In this document: positions 22,015 through 31,009 of the stretch, piece by piece
Position numbering within the stretch: position 1 is the stretch's first letter
How the letters are laid out: each line of letters begins with the position of its first letter
Assembly: GCA_050951365.1 (NCBI GenBank)
Contig: JBMNIX010000001.1
Span: 124,001-188,000, forward strand
DNA: 64,000 nucleotides
Source: JAAYHG01 sp012735455
GTDB lineage: Bacteria; Bacillota; DTU030; DUMP01
Direction: 5' to 3'
Notes under the pieces: model-generated
What the model saw: the letters and a program-made list of their open reading frames with translations, nothing else
Database searches by the model: none
What the model was told of the DNA's origin: nothing
Made by a program: the position numbers and the translations under genes

Positions 22015-24162
22015 ATGTCCACACTAGACACAGCGACAAGAATTCTTGCCCTTGACATTGGCACACGCAATATAGTAGGACTGTTGCTCGAGAAAACTGC
22101 CCAGAGCTACCGTATTCGTGCTGCTGAGATTTATGAACACCAAGACCGGGTCATGTTTGACGGCCAGGTGCACGACGTTGCAAAAGTAGCGGCGGGCGTC
22201 CGTAAGGTAAAGCAGGCACTGGAACGTCGCACTAAGAGCACCCTTACCCATGCCGCTGTAGCCGCAGCAGGACGGGCACTTGTAACCACCCAAGGTGAGG
22301 CACGTCGGGAACAATCCGCGGCCCAGGAAATCACTCCGGCAGATGTGCGAGTCTTGGAGTTGGAGGCCGTCAGGGCCGCCCAGGATTCACTGCGACTGGA
22401 GCACGGCAATGCCAGCGCTACAGACTACTTATGCGTGGGCTATAGTGCCTCTGAGTACATACTAGAGGGAGCGCCTATTGCCAACCTGGAGGGGCAGTTT
22501 GGACGTGAGATTGGCATTAAAGTGGTGGCCACCTTCCTACCCCGGGTTGTAGTAGATAGCCTCTTTGCTGTTCTCAGGCGTGCTGACCTCGCACCCGTCA
22601 GCCTGACCATGGAGCCCATTGCTGCCTTGGAAGTAAGCATCCCCGCTGGCATGCGCCAGCTTAATCTCGCATTAGTAGATATAGGTGCCGGAACCTCCGA
22701 CATAGCCTTGGTACGGCGTGGCAGCATTTTTGCCTACGCCATGGTGCCTGTGGCCGGCGACGAGATCACCGACGCCCTTTGCGAACACTACCTATTGGAC
22801 TTTGCCGCGGGCGAGGCAGTGAAACGCCAGCTCAGTACCGAGGATAAGGTTTCCTTTGTGGACATTCTTGGACAAGAACACGAGTTAGAAAAAGAAACCA
22901 TCTTGAAGGCCCTCGCCCCCAGCATAGAGAGGTTGGCCTCCCAGGTGGCAGCAGAGATTCTCAAGCTGAACGGCCGCCCCCCGGATGCCGTACTCCTGGT
23001 GGGTGGTGGTAGCCTCACCCCCACCTTGCCGCAGGCGTTGGCGGGCGCCCTTGAGCTCCCGGAAAACCGCGTGGGGCTGAGGAGCCGCGAGTCCATCACT
23101 AACGTTACGGGACAAACCAGGAAGATCAGCGGACCTCAGGCTGTAACGCCCATTGGAATTGGTGTCACTGCGTTTTCTGAGCGCCCCTTTCAGTTTCTTG
23201 AAGTCACAGTGAATAATGAGCGCGTTTTCCTGTGGCAGTTGAGCGGTCAAACAGTGGCGGCTGCCCTCTTGGCCGCAGGAACCCCCTGGAAGCGGCTTTT
23301 TGGTCGACCAGGCCTGGGACTTACGGTAGAGGTTAACGGGAAGACTCGTCTCATCCCAGGTGAACCAGGCCGAGGAGCCACCATAATGGTAAATGGAAAG
23401 AAGGCCGACCTGGACACCCCGCTCACAGCTGGCGCTGTAGTGGATTTTGCTCCAGGTAAGAACGGCCGCGATGCCAGTATCACGGTCGCGGAATTAATTG
23501 AGAATAGAAGGACATACATCTTAAATGGAACCGAGACACTGTTCCCACCCGCCATTACCATAAACGGCAACCCTGCCACACTTACAGACAGTGTACCGGA
23601 CAGGGCCCGAGTGGAAATACTCTGGGAACGCTCGGTGCGGGAAGTCCTGTTGAGCGCTGGTCTCCTGCCGCATCAACTCCAGGAAGAAGACATACCTTAC
23701 TACCTGGGTGGACGGCAGTACGTACTCCACTTTGCACCCCTTACAATCACTCTAAACGCGCGGGCCGCACAACTAGACAGCATGGTACGCCCCGGCGACC
23801 GAGTTCAGTTTGAGTTACAAACCACAGGCCCCACTGTCGGCGCAGCACTAAAAGATCACGTCACCCTAACACCGCCTCTTACGGTAACCGTCAACGGCCA
23901 GGCACTGACCCTGCCGGGTAGTGGCGCCACAGTTCTTGTAAACGGTCGGCCGGCAAGACGAGACGATCCTCTCCCGAGGGGCGCGGAGATCGCCCTGCTT
24001 CCCGGCCGCTCCACAGCCATTCTCAGTGATCTCTTTACTGTGGTAGATATGAGAAAAGAAGCGCGACCCGGTGCTACCTTTAGAATAATTGTCAACGGAG
24101 AACCAGGGGACTTCACCACACCGCTACACCAAGGCGATGAAGTCACCCTGACCTGGGGGTAA
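22015..24162 (+). CDS. FtsA-like actin-fold ATPase with C-terminal VNG-repeat region
   Basis: Residues 1-385 are an FtsA/PilM-type actin fold: phosphate-1 loop LALDIGTRNIVGLL at 11-24, a second loop LVDIGAGTSDIALV near 220-235, and the adenosine motif VLLVGGGSLTPTLP near 325. About 330 further residues are absent from ordinary FtsA. They hold at least four short beta-rich units around VNG/ING motifs and GDEV/GDRV-like ends, similar to beta-grasp folds. FtsA normally links FtsZ to the membrane, but there is no amphipathic helix at the end here and no ftsZ beside it. GAGGTGG precedes the ATG. It may be a scaffold or cell-envelope protein. Confidence 0.8.
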   Translation: MSTLDTATRILALDIGTRNIVGLLLEKTAQSYRIRAAEIYEHQDRVMFDGQVHDVAKVAAGVRKVKQALERRTKSTLTHAAVAAAGRALVTTQGEARREQSAAQEITPADVRVLELEAVRAAQDSLRLEHGNASATDYLCVGYSASEYILEGAPIANLEGQFGREIGIKVVATFLPRVVVDSLFAVLRRADLAPVSLTMEPIAALEVSIPAGMRQLNLALVDIGAGTSDIALVRRGSIFAYAMVPVAGDEITDALCEHYLLDFAAGEAVKRQLSTEDKVSFVDILGQEHELEKETILKALAPSIERLASQVAAEILKLNGRPPDAVLLVGGGSLTPTLPQALAGALELPENRVGLRSRESITNVTGQTRKISGPQAVTPIGIGVTAFSERPFQFLEVTVNNERVFLWQLSGQTVAAALLAAGTPWKRLFGRPGLGLTVEVNGKTRLIPGEPGRGATIMVNGKKADLDTPLTAGAVVDFAPGKNGRDASITVAELIENRRTYILNGTETLFPPAITINGNPATLTDSVPDRARVEILWERSVREVLLSAGLLPHQLQEEDIPYYLGGRQYVLHFAPLTITLNARAAQLDSMVRPGDRVQFELQTTGPTVGAALKDHVTLTPPLTVTVNGQALTLPGSGATVLVNGRPARRDDPLPRGAEIALLPGRSTAILSDLFTVVDMRKEARPGATFRIIVNGEPGDFTTPLHQGDEVTLTWG

Positions 24163-24166
24163 TCGC

Positions 24167-24793
24167 ATGCACAAGTCCATGGCCTCCGACCTGGCCTTTT
24201 GCTTTCACAACCGCAAGCCCCGCCTTATGGACGAGGAATCTTTCACCAGGTCGGCGGTTCTTCTTCCCCTGCTCAAGGCAAAAACAGGCGAATGGCAGGT
24301 ACTCTTCGAAGTTCGCTCCCACGAGCTGCGAAGTCAGCCAGGAGAAATCTGTTTTCCAGGTGGGAGAGTAGATCCAGGCGAGGAACAAGAGAAAACCGCC
24401 CTCCGAGAAACAGCCGAGGAACTCGGCCTCCCTCCTGAAGCGGTCAACATCTGGGGCGAGCTCGATTTCATTATAAGTCCGCTTAACCATATCCTCTATT
24501 CCTTCGTGGGGGAAATACAGTCAGCCGCAATCCTCGCACCCAACCCTGCCGAGGTAGCCGAAATCTTCACTGTCCCCCTAAGCACCCTGCTTACCCTTGA
24601 ACCCGAAATTCATTACGTGCCCATCAAGGCGGTACCGGCCGAGGATTTCCCTTTTCACAAGATCCCAGGCGGGCGCAACTACACTTGGCGCAAAGCCAGC
24701 ATGCCTGAGGTGTTCTATGAGGTGGACGGCCGCATCATCTGGGGCCTTACGGCCCGAATTCTGAAGCACTTCCTGGAGATAATCAGCGGCTAA
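24167..24793 (+). CDS. Nudix hydrolase, probable CoA pyrophosphatase
   Basis: The 208-residue protein has an intact Nudix box: Gly66, Glu72, Arg80, Glu81, Glu84, Glu85 and Gly87. The preceding VRSHELRSQPGEICFPGG matches the NuCoA motif of NudL/PCD1-type enzymes that cut CoA or CoA derivatives to 3',5'-ADP and phosphopantetheine. The start, 4 bases after the FtsA-like stop, follows GGGGGT, so the two genes form one transcript. It converges on amrS with 7 bases between. Confidence 0.9.
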   Translation: MHKSMASDLAFCFHNRKPRLMDEESFTRSAVLLPLLKAKTGEWQVLFEVRSHELRSQPGEICFPGGRVDPGEEQEKTALRETAEELGLPPEAVNIWGELDFIISPLNHILYSFVGEIQSAAILAPNPAEVAEIFTVPLSTLLTLEPEIHYVPIKAVPAEDFPFHKIPGGRNYTWRKASMPEVFYEVDGRIIWGLTARILKHFLEIISG

Positions 24794-24800
24794 TACTTTT

Positions 24801-25799
24801 TCACTCCATTATCTCGTCGTGTACCTGGTAACCACAGTGCGAACAGCGTCCCTGTTCCACTCCAGGTTGCTTGATCCTATAGCCGCGCCGTTCGACCAAA
24901 AGGGCCCCGCACTGAGGGCAATAGGTATTTTGGCCGCGTTCCGTCTCAGCATTGCCGATGTACACATATCTGAGCTTCTCCCGAGCGATCTTCCAGGCCA
25001 GCTCCAGGCTGGCCCACGATGTAGGGGGGAGGCTCATTTTATATTGGGGAAAATAGCGGGTAAGGTGAAGGGGAATGGCGGGGGAGAGTGCTGCTATCCA
25101 ATTTACCAAGGCCTCTATCTCTTCCGGGGTGTCGTTCAGGCCTGGGACCAAAAGAGTGGTAAGCTCCACATGGCACCCGGCTTGAACGGCCAGCTCCACA
25201 GACTTAAGAACCGGTTCCAAGCTGCCGTGGCAGATGCCGCGGTAATACTTGTCGGTGAAACCCTTGACATCTATGTTTAGGGCATCAACGACATCTAAGA
25301 GTTCCGTAAAGGGTTTGGGCTGAACAAAACCGTTTGTAACCAGTACATTTTTTAAGTCCTTTTCCCTGGCCAGGCGGGCAGTGTCAAGTACATATTCGTA
25401 CCACACAAGCGGTTCAGAGTAGGTATAGGCCAGGCCAATACAACTTTCCCCTTGTTCCTCGGCCAAAGCTACCGCCCTCTCTGGAAGTAGCTCTCTGGTA
25501 GGCGCATTTTCTTGGGCTATTTGCCAGTTTTGACAGAAGCTGCAACGCAGGTTGCAGCCAACGGTTCCTAGCGACAATATGACTCGCCCTGGGTAGAAGT
25601 GGTAGAGGGGCTTCTTTTCGATCGGATCCAGGGCTACAGCACTTGCCTGTGCGTAGTTGGTACTGTAGAGGGTGCCGTCATGGTTTTTTCGTACCCGGCA
25701 GGCCCCAACACGTCCGGGAGCAATACGGCAGTCCTGCGGGCACAATTCACAGGCTACCTTGCCATCTCCTAAAGGGTGCCAATAAAGGGCCGGATGCAC
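24801..25799 (-). CDS. amrS: AmmeMemoRadiSam system radical SAM enzyme
   Basis: From the GTG at 25799 (332 residues) it begins MHPALYWHPLGDGKVACELCPQ, as family members do; GGGGAGGTG lies 6 bases upstream, which decides against an earlier TTG. The radical SAM cluster is Cys82, Cys86 and Cys89 (CNLRCSFC). An N-terminal cysteine set (17, 20, 24, 34) and a C-terminal CPQC/CSHC pair suggest extra metal binding. It is paired here with the AmrB-AmrA fusion. The reaction of the system is not established; tRNA or protein modification has been proposed. Confidence 0.93.
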   Translation of the reverse strand: MHPALYWHPLGDGKVACELCPQDCRIAPGRVGACRVRKNHDGTLYSTNYAQASAVALDPIEKKPLYHFYPGRVILSLGTVGCNLRCSFCQNWQIAQENAPTRELLPERAVALAEEQGESCIGLAYTYSEPLVWYEYVLDTARLAREKDLKNVLVTNGFVQPKPFTELLDVVDALNIDVKGFTDKYYRGICHGSLEPVLKSVELAVQAGCHVELTTLLVPGLNDTPEEIEALVNWIAALSPAIPLHLTRYFPQYKMSLPPTSWASLELAWKIAREKLRYVYIGNAETERGQNTYCPQCGALLVERRGYRIKQPGVEQGRCSHCGYQVHDEIME

Positions 25800-25882
25800 A
25801 CCATACACCTCCCCATAGGAACAAACACGCCGGCACCAAACGGTAGTCTCTGACAAAGCTGGGCGATGCTCATCCGTTCTTT

Positions 25883-27286
25883 TTAGTAGTACCGCTTTAC
25901 CTCGAACCTCTCCAGCTTAACATCATCGCCCGGTCCCAAGCCAGCTTTCTGCTTGGCTATAGCCACCTGCTCTTCGGCTGAGTCTATCCCCTCTAGGTCT
26001 GGGAGAAGGAGACCGCGACGACCGCGGGCGGAAACAATAACCCCATAGCGCTTGGGATCTAGATCCTCAAGCCCCTTGACAGGTTCCGGTTTGCCCAGCA
26101 CATCTACAGAGTAGACGATTTCCGAGAGTTCCTCCGGCTGGACCGGCCAGAAGCGCGGGTCCCGGGTGCCTGCACTCACCGCATTTTGCTGGATTTCCAG
26201 GGCAAGATTGGGCTGTGTGGGCTCAGTGGTGCCGATACAGCCCCTAAGCTGCCCGTTTTTCTTTAGGGAGACAAAAACACCGGCTCTGTCACGAAGCTCA
26301 GGCGGCAGTGGATCAGGCAGAGGCAGGCGTTTGCCCGTTCGTACATACGCTTCCAGTGTCTCTCGGGCTAGGCGCACCAAGGTGCTTTCGCGACTGCGGC
26401 GTTCGGCCATGGCAGCCCCGCGTGCACCCCGCAGCCGCTCCAGGCGTCTAAGCCCCGGCATGGCTTCAAGGGGTCGCCACTTGGCCACCAGATAGCCCAC
26501 GCCGAATGGCCCTTCGTAGGAAAGAACCTCCGGCGCCACAACACGCCCATCCAAGGCCCCAGCCAACATCATGAAGCTGCGCCAACCGCATTCCCCAGCC
26601 TTGTCCGCTAAGGCAGGATCTATTCGTAGTAAGCCCTCCAAATCACCATCCCGCACCTTGTCCACTAGCATGCGGTCGAAACGCGCACCCTCGGGCTGAT
26701 ACCCCGCCGGGGCGTCACGGGTTAAGCGGTGTGACAGATCACCGCTGGCAAGAAACGCAACCCTTTTACCTACCTTCTCTGCCGCTCGCTGCACCGCCAC
26801 ACCAAAAGCATAGATCTCTTCGGGCGGCAGAAGCGACATACCTATCCAGACCAAAGGACAAGTAACTCCAGCCTCTTCCAAATAGTAGAGAGGTACCAAC
26901 ACGCCGTGATCCCGTTCCCCGGTTATTCCGTACTGGTTCAGCTCGTCAGCCGTGAGCGCTGCCACCGGAACTTTAAGGGCCTCGCTCTCACTCACTATCG
27001 CCTGCGCCAACGTCAGGTCGCTGGCACGATGCAGGCGTACTCCTGGGGCGCCAAAGCGGCTGAAACTGCCCGAAAACCTTGGTGCAAGCGACACCGCCAC
27101 TACATCACTAAACACCGGTCCATGGGGACTGGTGATTATCACGGCCTCAGGCTTGGCAGCTTTGAGGTCTTGAGCCAACTTCTGAAGGGCAGCACGCGTG
27201 GAGGACACCTTACCAATCTCTGCACGTCCCACCTCCGGCACAACGATGGGAGGATGAGGAGCAATACCACCCCAAACAATACCCAT
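25883..27286 (-). CDS. AmmeMemoRadiSam system fused AmrB (MEMO) - AmrA (AMMECR1) protein
   Basis: The 467-residue protein joins a MEMO/class III extradiol-dioxygenase-like domain (about 1-280, with APHPPI, ASGDLSHRL, GERDHGVLVPL) to an AMMECR1 domain (about 300-467, containing FVSLKKNGQLRGCIGT). The MEMO part keeps the histidines expected for a metal site. The ATG at 27286 follows AGGAGGTG and overlaps the end of the arginase gene. With amrS downstream the full AmmeMemoRadiSam set is present in two genes. AmrB and AmrA are separate proteins in many genomes; fusion supports physical association. Confidence 0.92.
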   Translation of the reverse strand: MGIVWGGIAPHPPIVVPEVGRAEIGKVSSTRAALQKLAQDLKAAKPEAVIITSPHGPVFSDVVAVSLAPRFSGSFSRFGAPGVRLHRASDLTLAQAIVSESEALKVPVAALTADELNQYGITGERDHGVLVPLYYLEEAGVTCPLVWIGMSLLPPEEIYAFGVAVQRAAEKVGKRVAFLASGDLSHRLTRDAPAGYQPEGARFDRMLVDKVRDGDLEGLLRIDPALADKAGECGWRSFMMLAGALDGRVVAPEVLSYEGPFGVGYLVAKWRPLEAMPGLRRLERLRGARGAAMAERRSRESTLVRLARETLEAYVRTGKRLPLPDPLPPELRDRAGVFVSLKKNGQLRGCIGTTEPTQPNLALEIQQNAVSAGTRDPRFWPVQPEELSEIVYSVDVLGKPEPVKGLEDLDPKRYGVIVSARGRRGLLLPDLEGIDSAEEQVAIAKQKAGLGPGDDVKLERFEVKRYY

Positions 27287-27303
27287 GACCTCACCTCCTG
27301 GCA

Positions 27304-28197
27304 CTAGATTATCCGCTTGCCCAGGGCAGAAGCAATGAGCTCCACAGCCAGTTCCGCTGTCTGGTTACGCGTGTCCAGTATAGGATTGACCTCGACCACT
27401 TCCATAGCGATCAGTGCGCCAGTCTCGGCCAAGAGTTCCATGGCCAGGTGCGCCTCGCGATAGGTAAGTCCGCCCCGCACTGGTGTCCCTACACCGGGAG
27501 CCTCCAAAGGATCTAAAGCATCCATATCCAGGCTGAGCACAAACCCCTCCGTACCGTCCAAGGCGGCAGCCAAAGCCTGGCGCATAACCCGTTTCATTCC
27601 CATCTCATCAATGTCCTGCATAGTAAAAACTGAAATCCGCGACTGACGCAGGGATTCTCGCTCCTCAGGGTCTAGGTCACGCGCCCCGATTAGAGCCACA
27701 TTCTTTTCCTTAGCCTTGGCCACAAACCCGCCGCAAGAAACCAAGCGTTCATCCCCCCGTCCCAAGGAGGCAGCCAGGGGCATGCCGTGGATATTACCGC
27801 TGCTGGTTGTCTCAGGGGTATTAAAGTCACCGTGTGCGTCGAACCAAATTACCCCACACTGCTTGACGCTGGCTGCACCGGCTAGAGTACCAATGGCAAT
27901 ACTGTGATCGCCACCGAGCACAAGGGGCAAGGCTCCTGCCTCTAACGCCTTCCGCACCGCCTCAGCCAAAAGCTCACTGGTAGCCTGAATCTCCGGCAGG
28001 TAGCGGAGGCGCTCATCCACTGCCGCCGGACGTTCCTCCCGCAACGAAACAGGTATGTTTCCTTGGTCGTGTACCTCGTAGCCCAAGCTCTCTAGACGCT
28101 CTCGCACGCCAGCATAGCGTATCGCGCTAGGGCCCATGTCTACACCGCGCCTGTTAGCCCCCAAGTCCTGAGGAACCCCGATGATCTCGAGTCGCAC
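27304..28197 (-). CDS. rocF: Arginase
   Basis: The 297-residue protein has every arginase metal ligand: His98 (GGDHS), Asp120, His122 and Asp124 (FDAHGDFN), Asp224 and Asp226 (SLDMDALDP). Length and the N-terminal GVPQDLGANRRGVDMGPSAIRYAG favour arginase over agmatinase. It hydrolyses arginine to ornithine and urea with two manganese ions. The GTG start follows GAAGGGGG. A TATAAT-like -10 sits about 45 bases upstream with a weak -35. It lies at the head of the arginase-AmrBA-amrS run, where the genes overlap or are close, so they are probably co-transcribed. Confidence 0.92.
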   Translation of the reverse strand: MRLEIIGVPQDLGANRRGVDMGPSAIRYAGVRERLESLGYEVHDQGNIPVSLREERPAAVDERLRYLPEIQATSELLAEAVRKALEAGALPLVLGGDHSIAIGTLAGAASVKQCGVIWFDAHGDFNTPETTSSGNIHGMPLAASLGRGDERLVSCGGFVAKAKEKNVALIGARDLDPEERESLRQSRISVFTMQDIDEMGMKRVMRQALAAALDGTEGFVLSLDMDALDPLEAPGVGTPVRGGLTYREAHLAMELLAETGALIAMEVVEVNPILDTRNQTAELAVELIASALGKRII

Positions 28198-28271
28198 CTA
28201 GAATTCCCCCTTCTCTTGCCAATAGTTTTCCCTTTTACCCAAATTATAGCACAACGGGAACTCCGAGGGCA

Positions 28272-28308
28272 CGAAAAAGGACGAGCGGAAACATTAGCCC
28301 GCTCGTCC
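28272..28308 (-). terminator. Intrinsic terminator of the birA-EamA transcript
   Basis: A 10-base perfect stem on the minus strand (GGACGAGCGG/CCGCTCGTCC) followed by TTTTTCG. It overlaps the last codons of the EamA-like gene. Confidence 0.88.
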
Positions 28309-28668
28309 AATCATGATCACACCTGCCACAATGGTGGCTATACCTGCCATACGCCAGACAGAGAGCGTCTCCCCCAAAAAGAGCCGCGCCAGAACAACTA
28401 CAAAGACATAGCCCAAGCTAACCATCGGGTAAGCCAGGCTCAGATCGGCGCGGGAAAGGACCAGGAGCCAGAGTACACCGCTGGCACCGAAACTCAAGAT
28501 GCCCGCCAGAAGATACCCATTAGTAATAACACTGGTTAATAATGCCGGGATTCCATCCAGGGAAAGCGCCAGTTTTTCTGAGCCGCGCAGACCGAGCTTC
28601 AGAAAAAGTTGTGCCAGGGAGCTGAGGAAAACGGAGCCTACAAGTACCATCCAAAGACGGATACTCAC
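28294..28668 (-). CDS. EamA/SMR-like four-helix membrane protein
   Basis: The 124-residue protein has four hydrophobic helices and motifs of half-size DMT-superfamily proteins (SLAQLFLKLGL near 17, SLAYPMVSLGYVFVV near 80, LARLFLGETLS near 95). It is one EamA half, like ArnE/ArnF or SMR subunits, and would act as a dimer; the substrate is unknown. Its start overlaps the stop of birA (ATGA), so the two are translated together. Confidence 0.82.
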   Translation of the reverse strand: MSIRLWMVLVGSVFLSSLAQLFLKLGLRGSEKLALSLDGIPALLTSVITNGYLLAGILSFGASGVLWLLVLSRADLSLAYPMVSLGYVFVVVLARLFLGETLSVWRMAGIATIVAGVIMIGRAG

Positions 28669-29666
28669 ATAAACTCCTCCCTGTGCACAGCTTGTCTTGG
28701 ACGCAGACTCACATCACCGCTTAGCACCCGCACCACCTGCCCGTCCTCCGTCTCCAGGAGAAGTGCTCCCTCAGAATCTACGTCGCGAGCAACACCTGCT
28801 AGCACAGCAGCAGGCGAGGTCACGGTTACGTTCTGACCCAACGTGACAGACAACTCGCGCCAGCGCTGAAGCAACTGTTCGGCTGCCTGGGGCAAACGGT
28901 CATACCAGCTCTCGAAACGCTCGAGGAAGCTTTGCAGTAGTCTTACCCTACTGACCGGTTTCCCGCCTCTTTCAAGGAACAGCGAGGTTGCCACTGCAGC
29001 AATATCCTCTGGAAAAGCAGGTGTGTTAACATTAATCCCGATGCCTAAGACCACATGGTTGATAACATCCAACTCGGCATTCATCTCGGTGAGGATTCCG
29101 GCCAGTTTACGTCCTCCCGCTAGGATGTCATTGGGCCACTTGATTCCTGCGGAAACCCCAGCCAAGTCTCGCACGGCTTCCGCCGCCGCTACCGCTGCGG
29201 TGAGAGTAAGAAGGGGTGCCTGGCTGGGCTGAAAATTAGGCCTCAGGACAAGAGAAACCCAGATTCCCGTGCCCGGCGGAGAAGACCAGGCCCGACCACG
29301 CCGACCCCGTCCTCCTGTCTGCTCCTCTGCCACCACCAGGGTACCCTCTTCGGCGCCTTGAAACGCCAGCTCTTTGCCCCGGTTATTGGTGGAATCCACT
29401 CTTTCGTGGTACTCCACTACCTGCCCCAACAGCCGTGTCCTTAGGCCGACACGTACCTCAGCTGGCAGCAACTTGTCCGGTCGCGACACCAGCCGATATC
29501 CTAAGCGAGGTTGTGCCTCCACCACATAGCCAGAGTTTCTAAGCTCTGTGATGTACTTCCAAATCGCCGTCCGGGAAACCCCAAGAGCTCGGCTCAATTG
29601 CTCGCCTGATATGTAATCGTTTTGGGGGGTAGACAAGAGCCTTAACAGAACATCCTCTTGCTCCAC
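28665..29666 (-). CDS. birA: Biotin operon repressor / biotin-[acetyl-CoA-carboxylase] ligase
   Basis: From the GTG at 29666 (333 residues) there is an N-terminal winged helix (about 5-62, SGEQLSRALGVSRTAIWKYI), the catalytic domain with the biotinyl-AMP loop GGRGRRGRAWSS and KWPNDI, and the C-terminal SH3-like domain. It attaches biotin to carboxyl carrier proteins and, with the helix-turn-helix, represses biotin genes. GAGGTGG lies 5 bases before the GTG, and a promoter lies about 20 bases before it, which excludes an earlier start. No biotin synthesis genes are adjacent. Confidence 0.93.
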   Translation of the reverse strand: MEQEDVLLRLLSTPQNDYISGEQLSRALGVSRTAIWKYITELRNSGYVVEAQPRLGYRLVSRPDKLLPAEVRVGLRTRLLGQVVEYHERVDSTNNRGKELAFQGAEEGTLVVAEEQTGGRGRRGRAWSSPPGTGIWVSLVLRPNFQPSQAPLLTLTAAVAAAEAVRDLAGVSAGIKWPNDILAGGRKLAGILTEMNAELDVINHVVLGIGINVNTPAFPEDIAAVATSLFLERGGKPVSRVRLLQSFLERFESWYDRLPQAAEQLLQRWRELSVTLGQNVTVTSPAAVLAGVARDVDSEGALLLETEDGQVVRVLSGDVSLRPRQAVHREEFM

Positions 29667-29684
29667 TTGGACCACCTCGCCCCG

Positions 29685-29713
29685 ATTGTAGCAGCAGGGT
29701 CTGGGGGTGTCAA
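29685..29713 (-). promoter_or_regulatory. Promoter of birA
   Basis: Consensus TTGACA (29713-29708) and TACAAT (29690-29685), 17 bases apart on the minus strand; the -35 overlaps the cwlD stop codon. Confidence 0.8.
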
Positions 29714-30441
29714 GGCGCAGGCACTTCCTGACCCTCCCCGCGTAGAAAGGCCACCGTCCCGGCAAAGATGTGCCAGGCCAACCGTTTTTGATACGCAGGA
29801 TCCGCCAAGAGCGCCTCCTCTTCTGGATTAGAAAGGAAGCCGATTTCGATCAGCGCTGCCGGGCACTTACTGTTGCGCAGCACGTGAAAGTCCGCTTCCT
29901 GTACCTCACGGTAATTCTCACCCAGTGGAGTAGTCATACTTACCAGTTCATCCTGAATACAGTGCGCCAGTCGCGGACTCTCGGGGTGATTTGGATAGTA
30001 AAAGGTCTGGGCACCATACTCATAAGGAGAAGGAAAACTGTTGCCGTGGATGCTAAGAAAGACAGTAGCCCTCGCCTCATTGCCCAACCGAACCCTTTCA
30101 CGCAGGTCTTCCACCAAGTCATCGGACAACTCGCGGTCATCGTGTCGTGTGAGCAACACCCGGGCACCACTAAGCCTAAAGTACTCTTTGAGATACTGGC
30201 AAACAGGCAGGGTAATATCCTTTTCCATTACCCCTCCTGGTCCCTCGGCGCCGGTGTCAATACCCCCATGGCCTGGATCGAGCACTATAATCTGCGGCGC
30301 CAAGGTACGGGCTTGGGCCAGCACACGCTCGTAAGACCGGTGCTGGGGCGTACTGACCACACTCAGCACCAAGGTCAGAAACAGCGCTGCGACCCACCAG
30401 CTTCGGCGCCTCTGAAAACCTATCATTCCTCTGCCCTGCAC
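29710..30441 (-). CDS. cwlD: N-acetylmuramoyl-L-alanine amidase CwlD
   Basis: The 243-residue protein has an N-terminal signal anchor (about residues 13-31) and an Amidase_3 domain. Zinc ligands appear as His in LDPGHGGIDTG, Glu in GVMEKDIT and His in SIHGNS, with the catalytic Glu in ALIEIGFLSN. CwlD cuts the peptide from muramic acid so that muramic-delta-lactam, needed for spore germination, can form in the cortex. The GTG at 30441 follows GCGGGAGGG by 6 bases and gives the usual length. It follows rpsI, as in Bacillus, but after a terminator. Confidence 0.9.
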   Translation of the reverse strand: MQGRGMIGFQRRRSWWVAALFLTLVLSVVSTPQHRSYERVLAQARTLAPQIIVLDPGHGGIDTGAEGPGGVMEKDITLPVCQYLKEYFRLSGARVLLTRHDDRELSDDLVEDLRERVRLGNEARATVFLSIHGNSFPSPYEYGAQTFYYPNHPESPRLAHCIQDELVSMTTPLGENYREVQEADFHVLRNSKCPAALIEIGFLSNPEEEALLADPAYQKRLAWHIFAGTVAFLRGEGQEVPAP

Positions 30442-30554
30442 AACAGTCCCTCCCGCACGGCTCATCTTAAGCTTCCAAAACCAGAGTACGCGCGGGACCT
30501 TCACTTTAGACCGGGGTGCTAATGGGAAGAACGCAATGAATCCCCTGGGCCGGA

Positions 30555-30588
30555 AATAGAAAACCCCGACTATGTTCCGTCGGGGTTT
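30555..30588 (-). terminator. Terminator of the ribosomal/ECF/rplM-rpsI transcript
   Basis: AAACCCCGAC pairs with GTCGGGGTTT around a short loop on the minus strand, followed by TCTATTT. Confidence 0.85.
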
Positions 30589-30593
30589 GATAA

Positions 30594-30986
30594 CTAACGC
30601 TTCGAGAACTGAGGTGCGCGCCGTGCGCCCTTGAGGCCGTACTTCTTGCGTTCTTTCATCCGCGGGTCACGAGTAAGCAGGCCTTCCTTTTTCAAGGCTG
30701 GCCGTAAGACCAAATCCACCTTGAGCAGCGCACGAGCGATACCGTGCCGCACTGCTCCTGCCTGCCCGGTAATGCCGCCGCCTTCCACCTTGGCCAGGAC
30801 ATCAAACTTGCCCATGTTACCTGTTACCCTAAGGGGCTGCTCAACCATGTTCTGCAGTCTCCGCAGGGGAAAGTACTCTTCCACAGGCTTTTTATTCACC
30901 ACCACACGGCCGCTGCCAGGAACTAACCGCACCCTGGCCACAGAGGTCTTGCGGCGCCCGGTACCGTAGTAGGATATACTCGCCAT
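30594..30986 (-). CDS. rpsI: 30S ribosomal protein S9
   Basis: The 130-residue protein is full length with the YGTGRRKTSVARVRL start, GGGITGQAGAVRHGIARAL and the conserved basic C-terminus ending QFSKR, whose tail reaches the P-site tRNA. It lies 23 bases after rplM, the usual pair, and is the last gene before the block terminator. Confidence 0.98.
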   Translation of the reverse strand: MASISYYGTGRRKTSVARVRLVPGSGRVVVNKKPVEEYFPLRRLQNMVEQPLRVTGNMGKFDVLAKVEGGGITGQAGAVRHGIARALLKVDLVLRPALKKEGLLTRDPRMKERKKYGLKGARRAPQFSKR

Positions 30987-31009
30987 CTTGTACGTTCTCC
31001 TCCTTCCCC

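Noticed and set aside
21228..22055. A long plus-strand frame (about 275 residues) opposite the AbrB-type gene
   Set aside because: Composition is Ser/Thr/Arg-rich and low in structure, there is no ribosome site, and the minus strand holds a clear ten-helix membrane protein.
29770..30522. A 250-residue plus-strand frame opposite cwlD
   Set aside because: Antisense to a conserved amidase with catalytic residues on the other strand.
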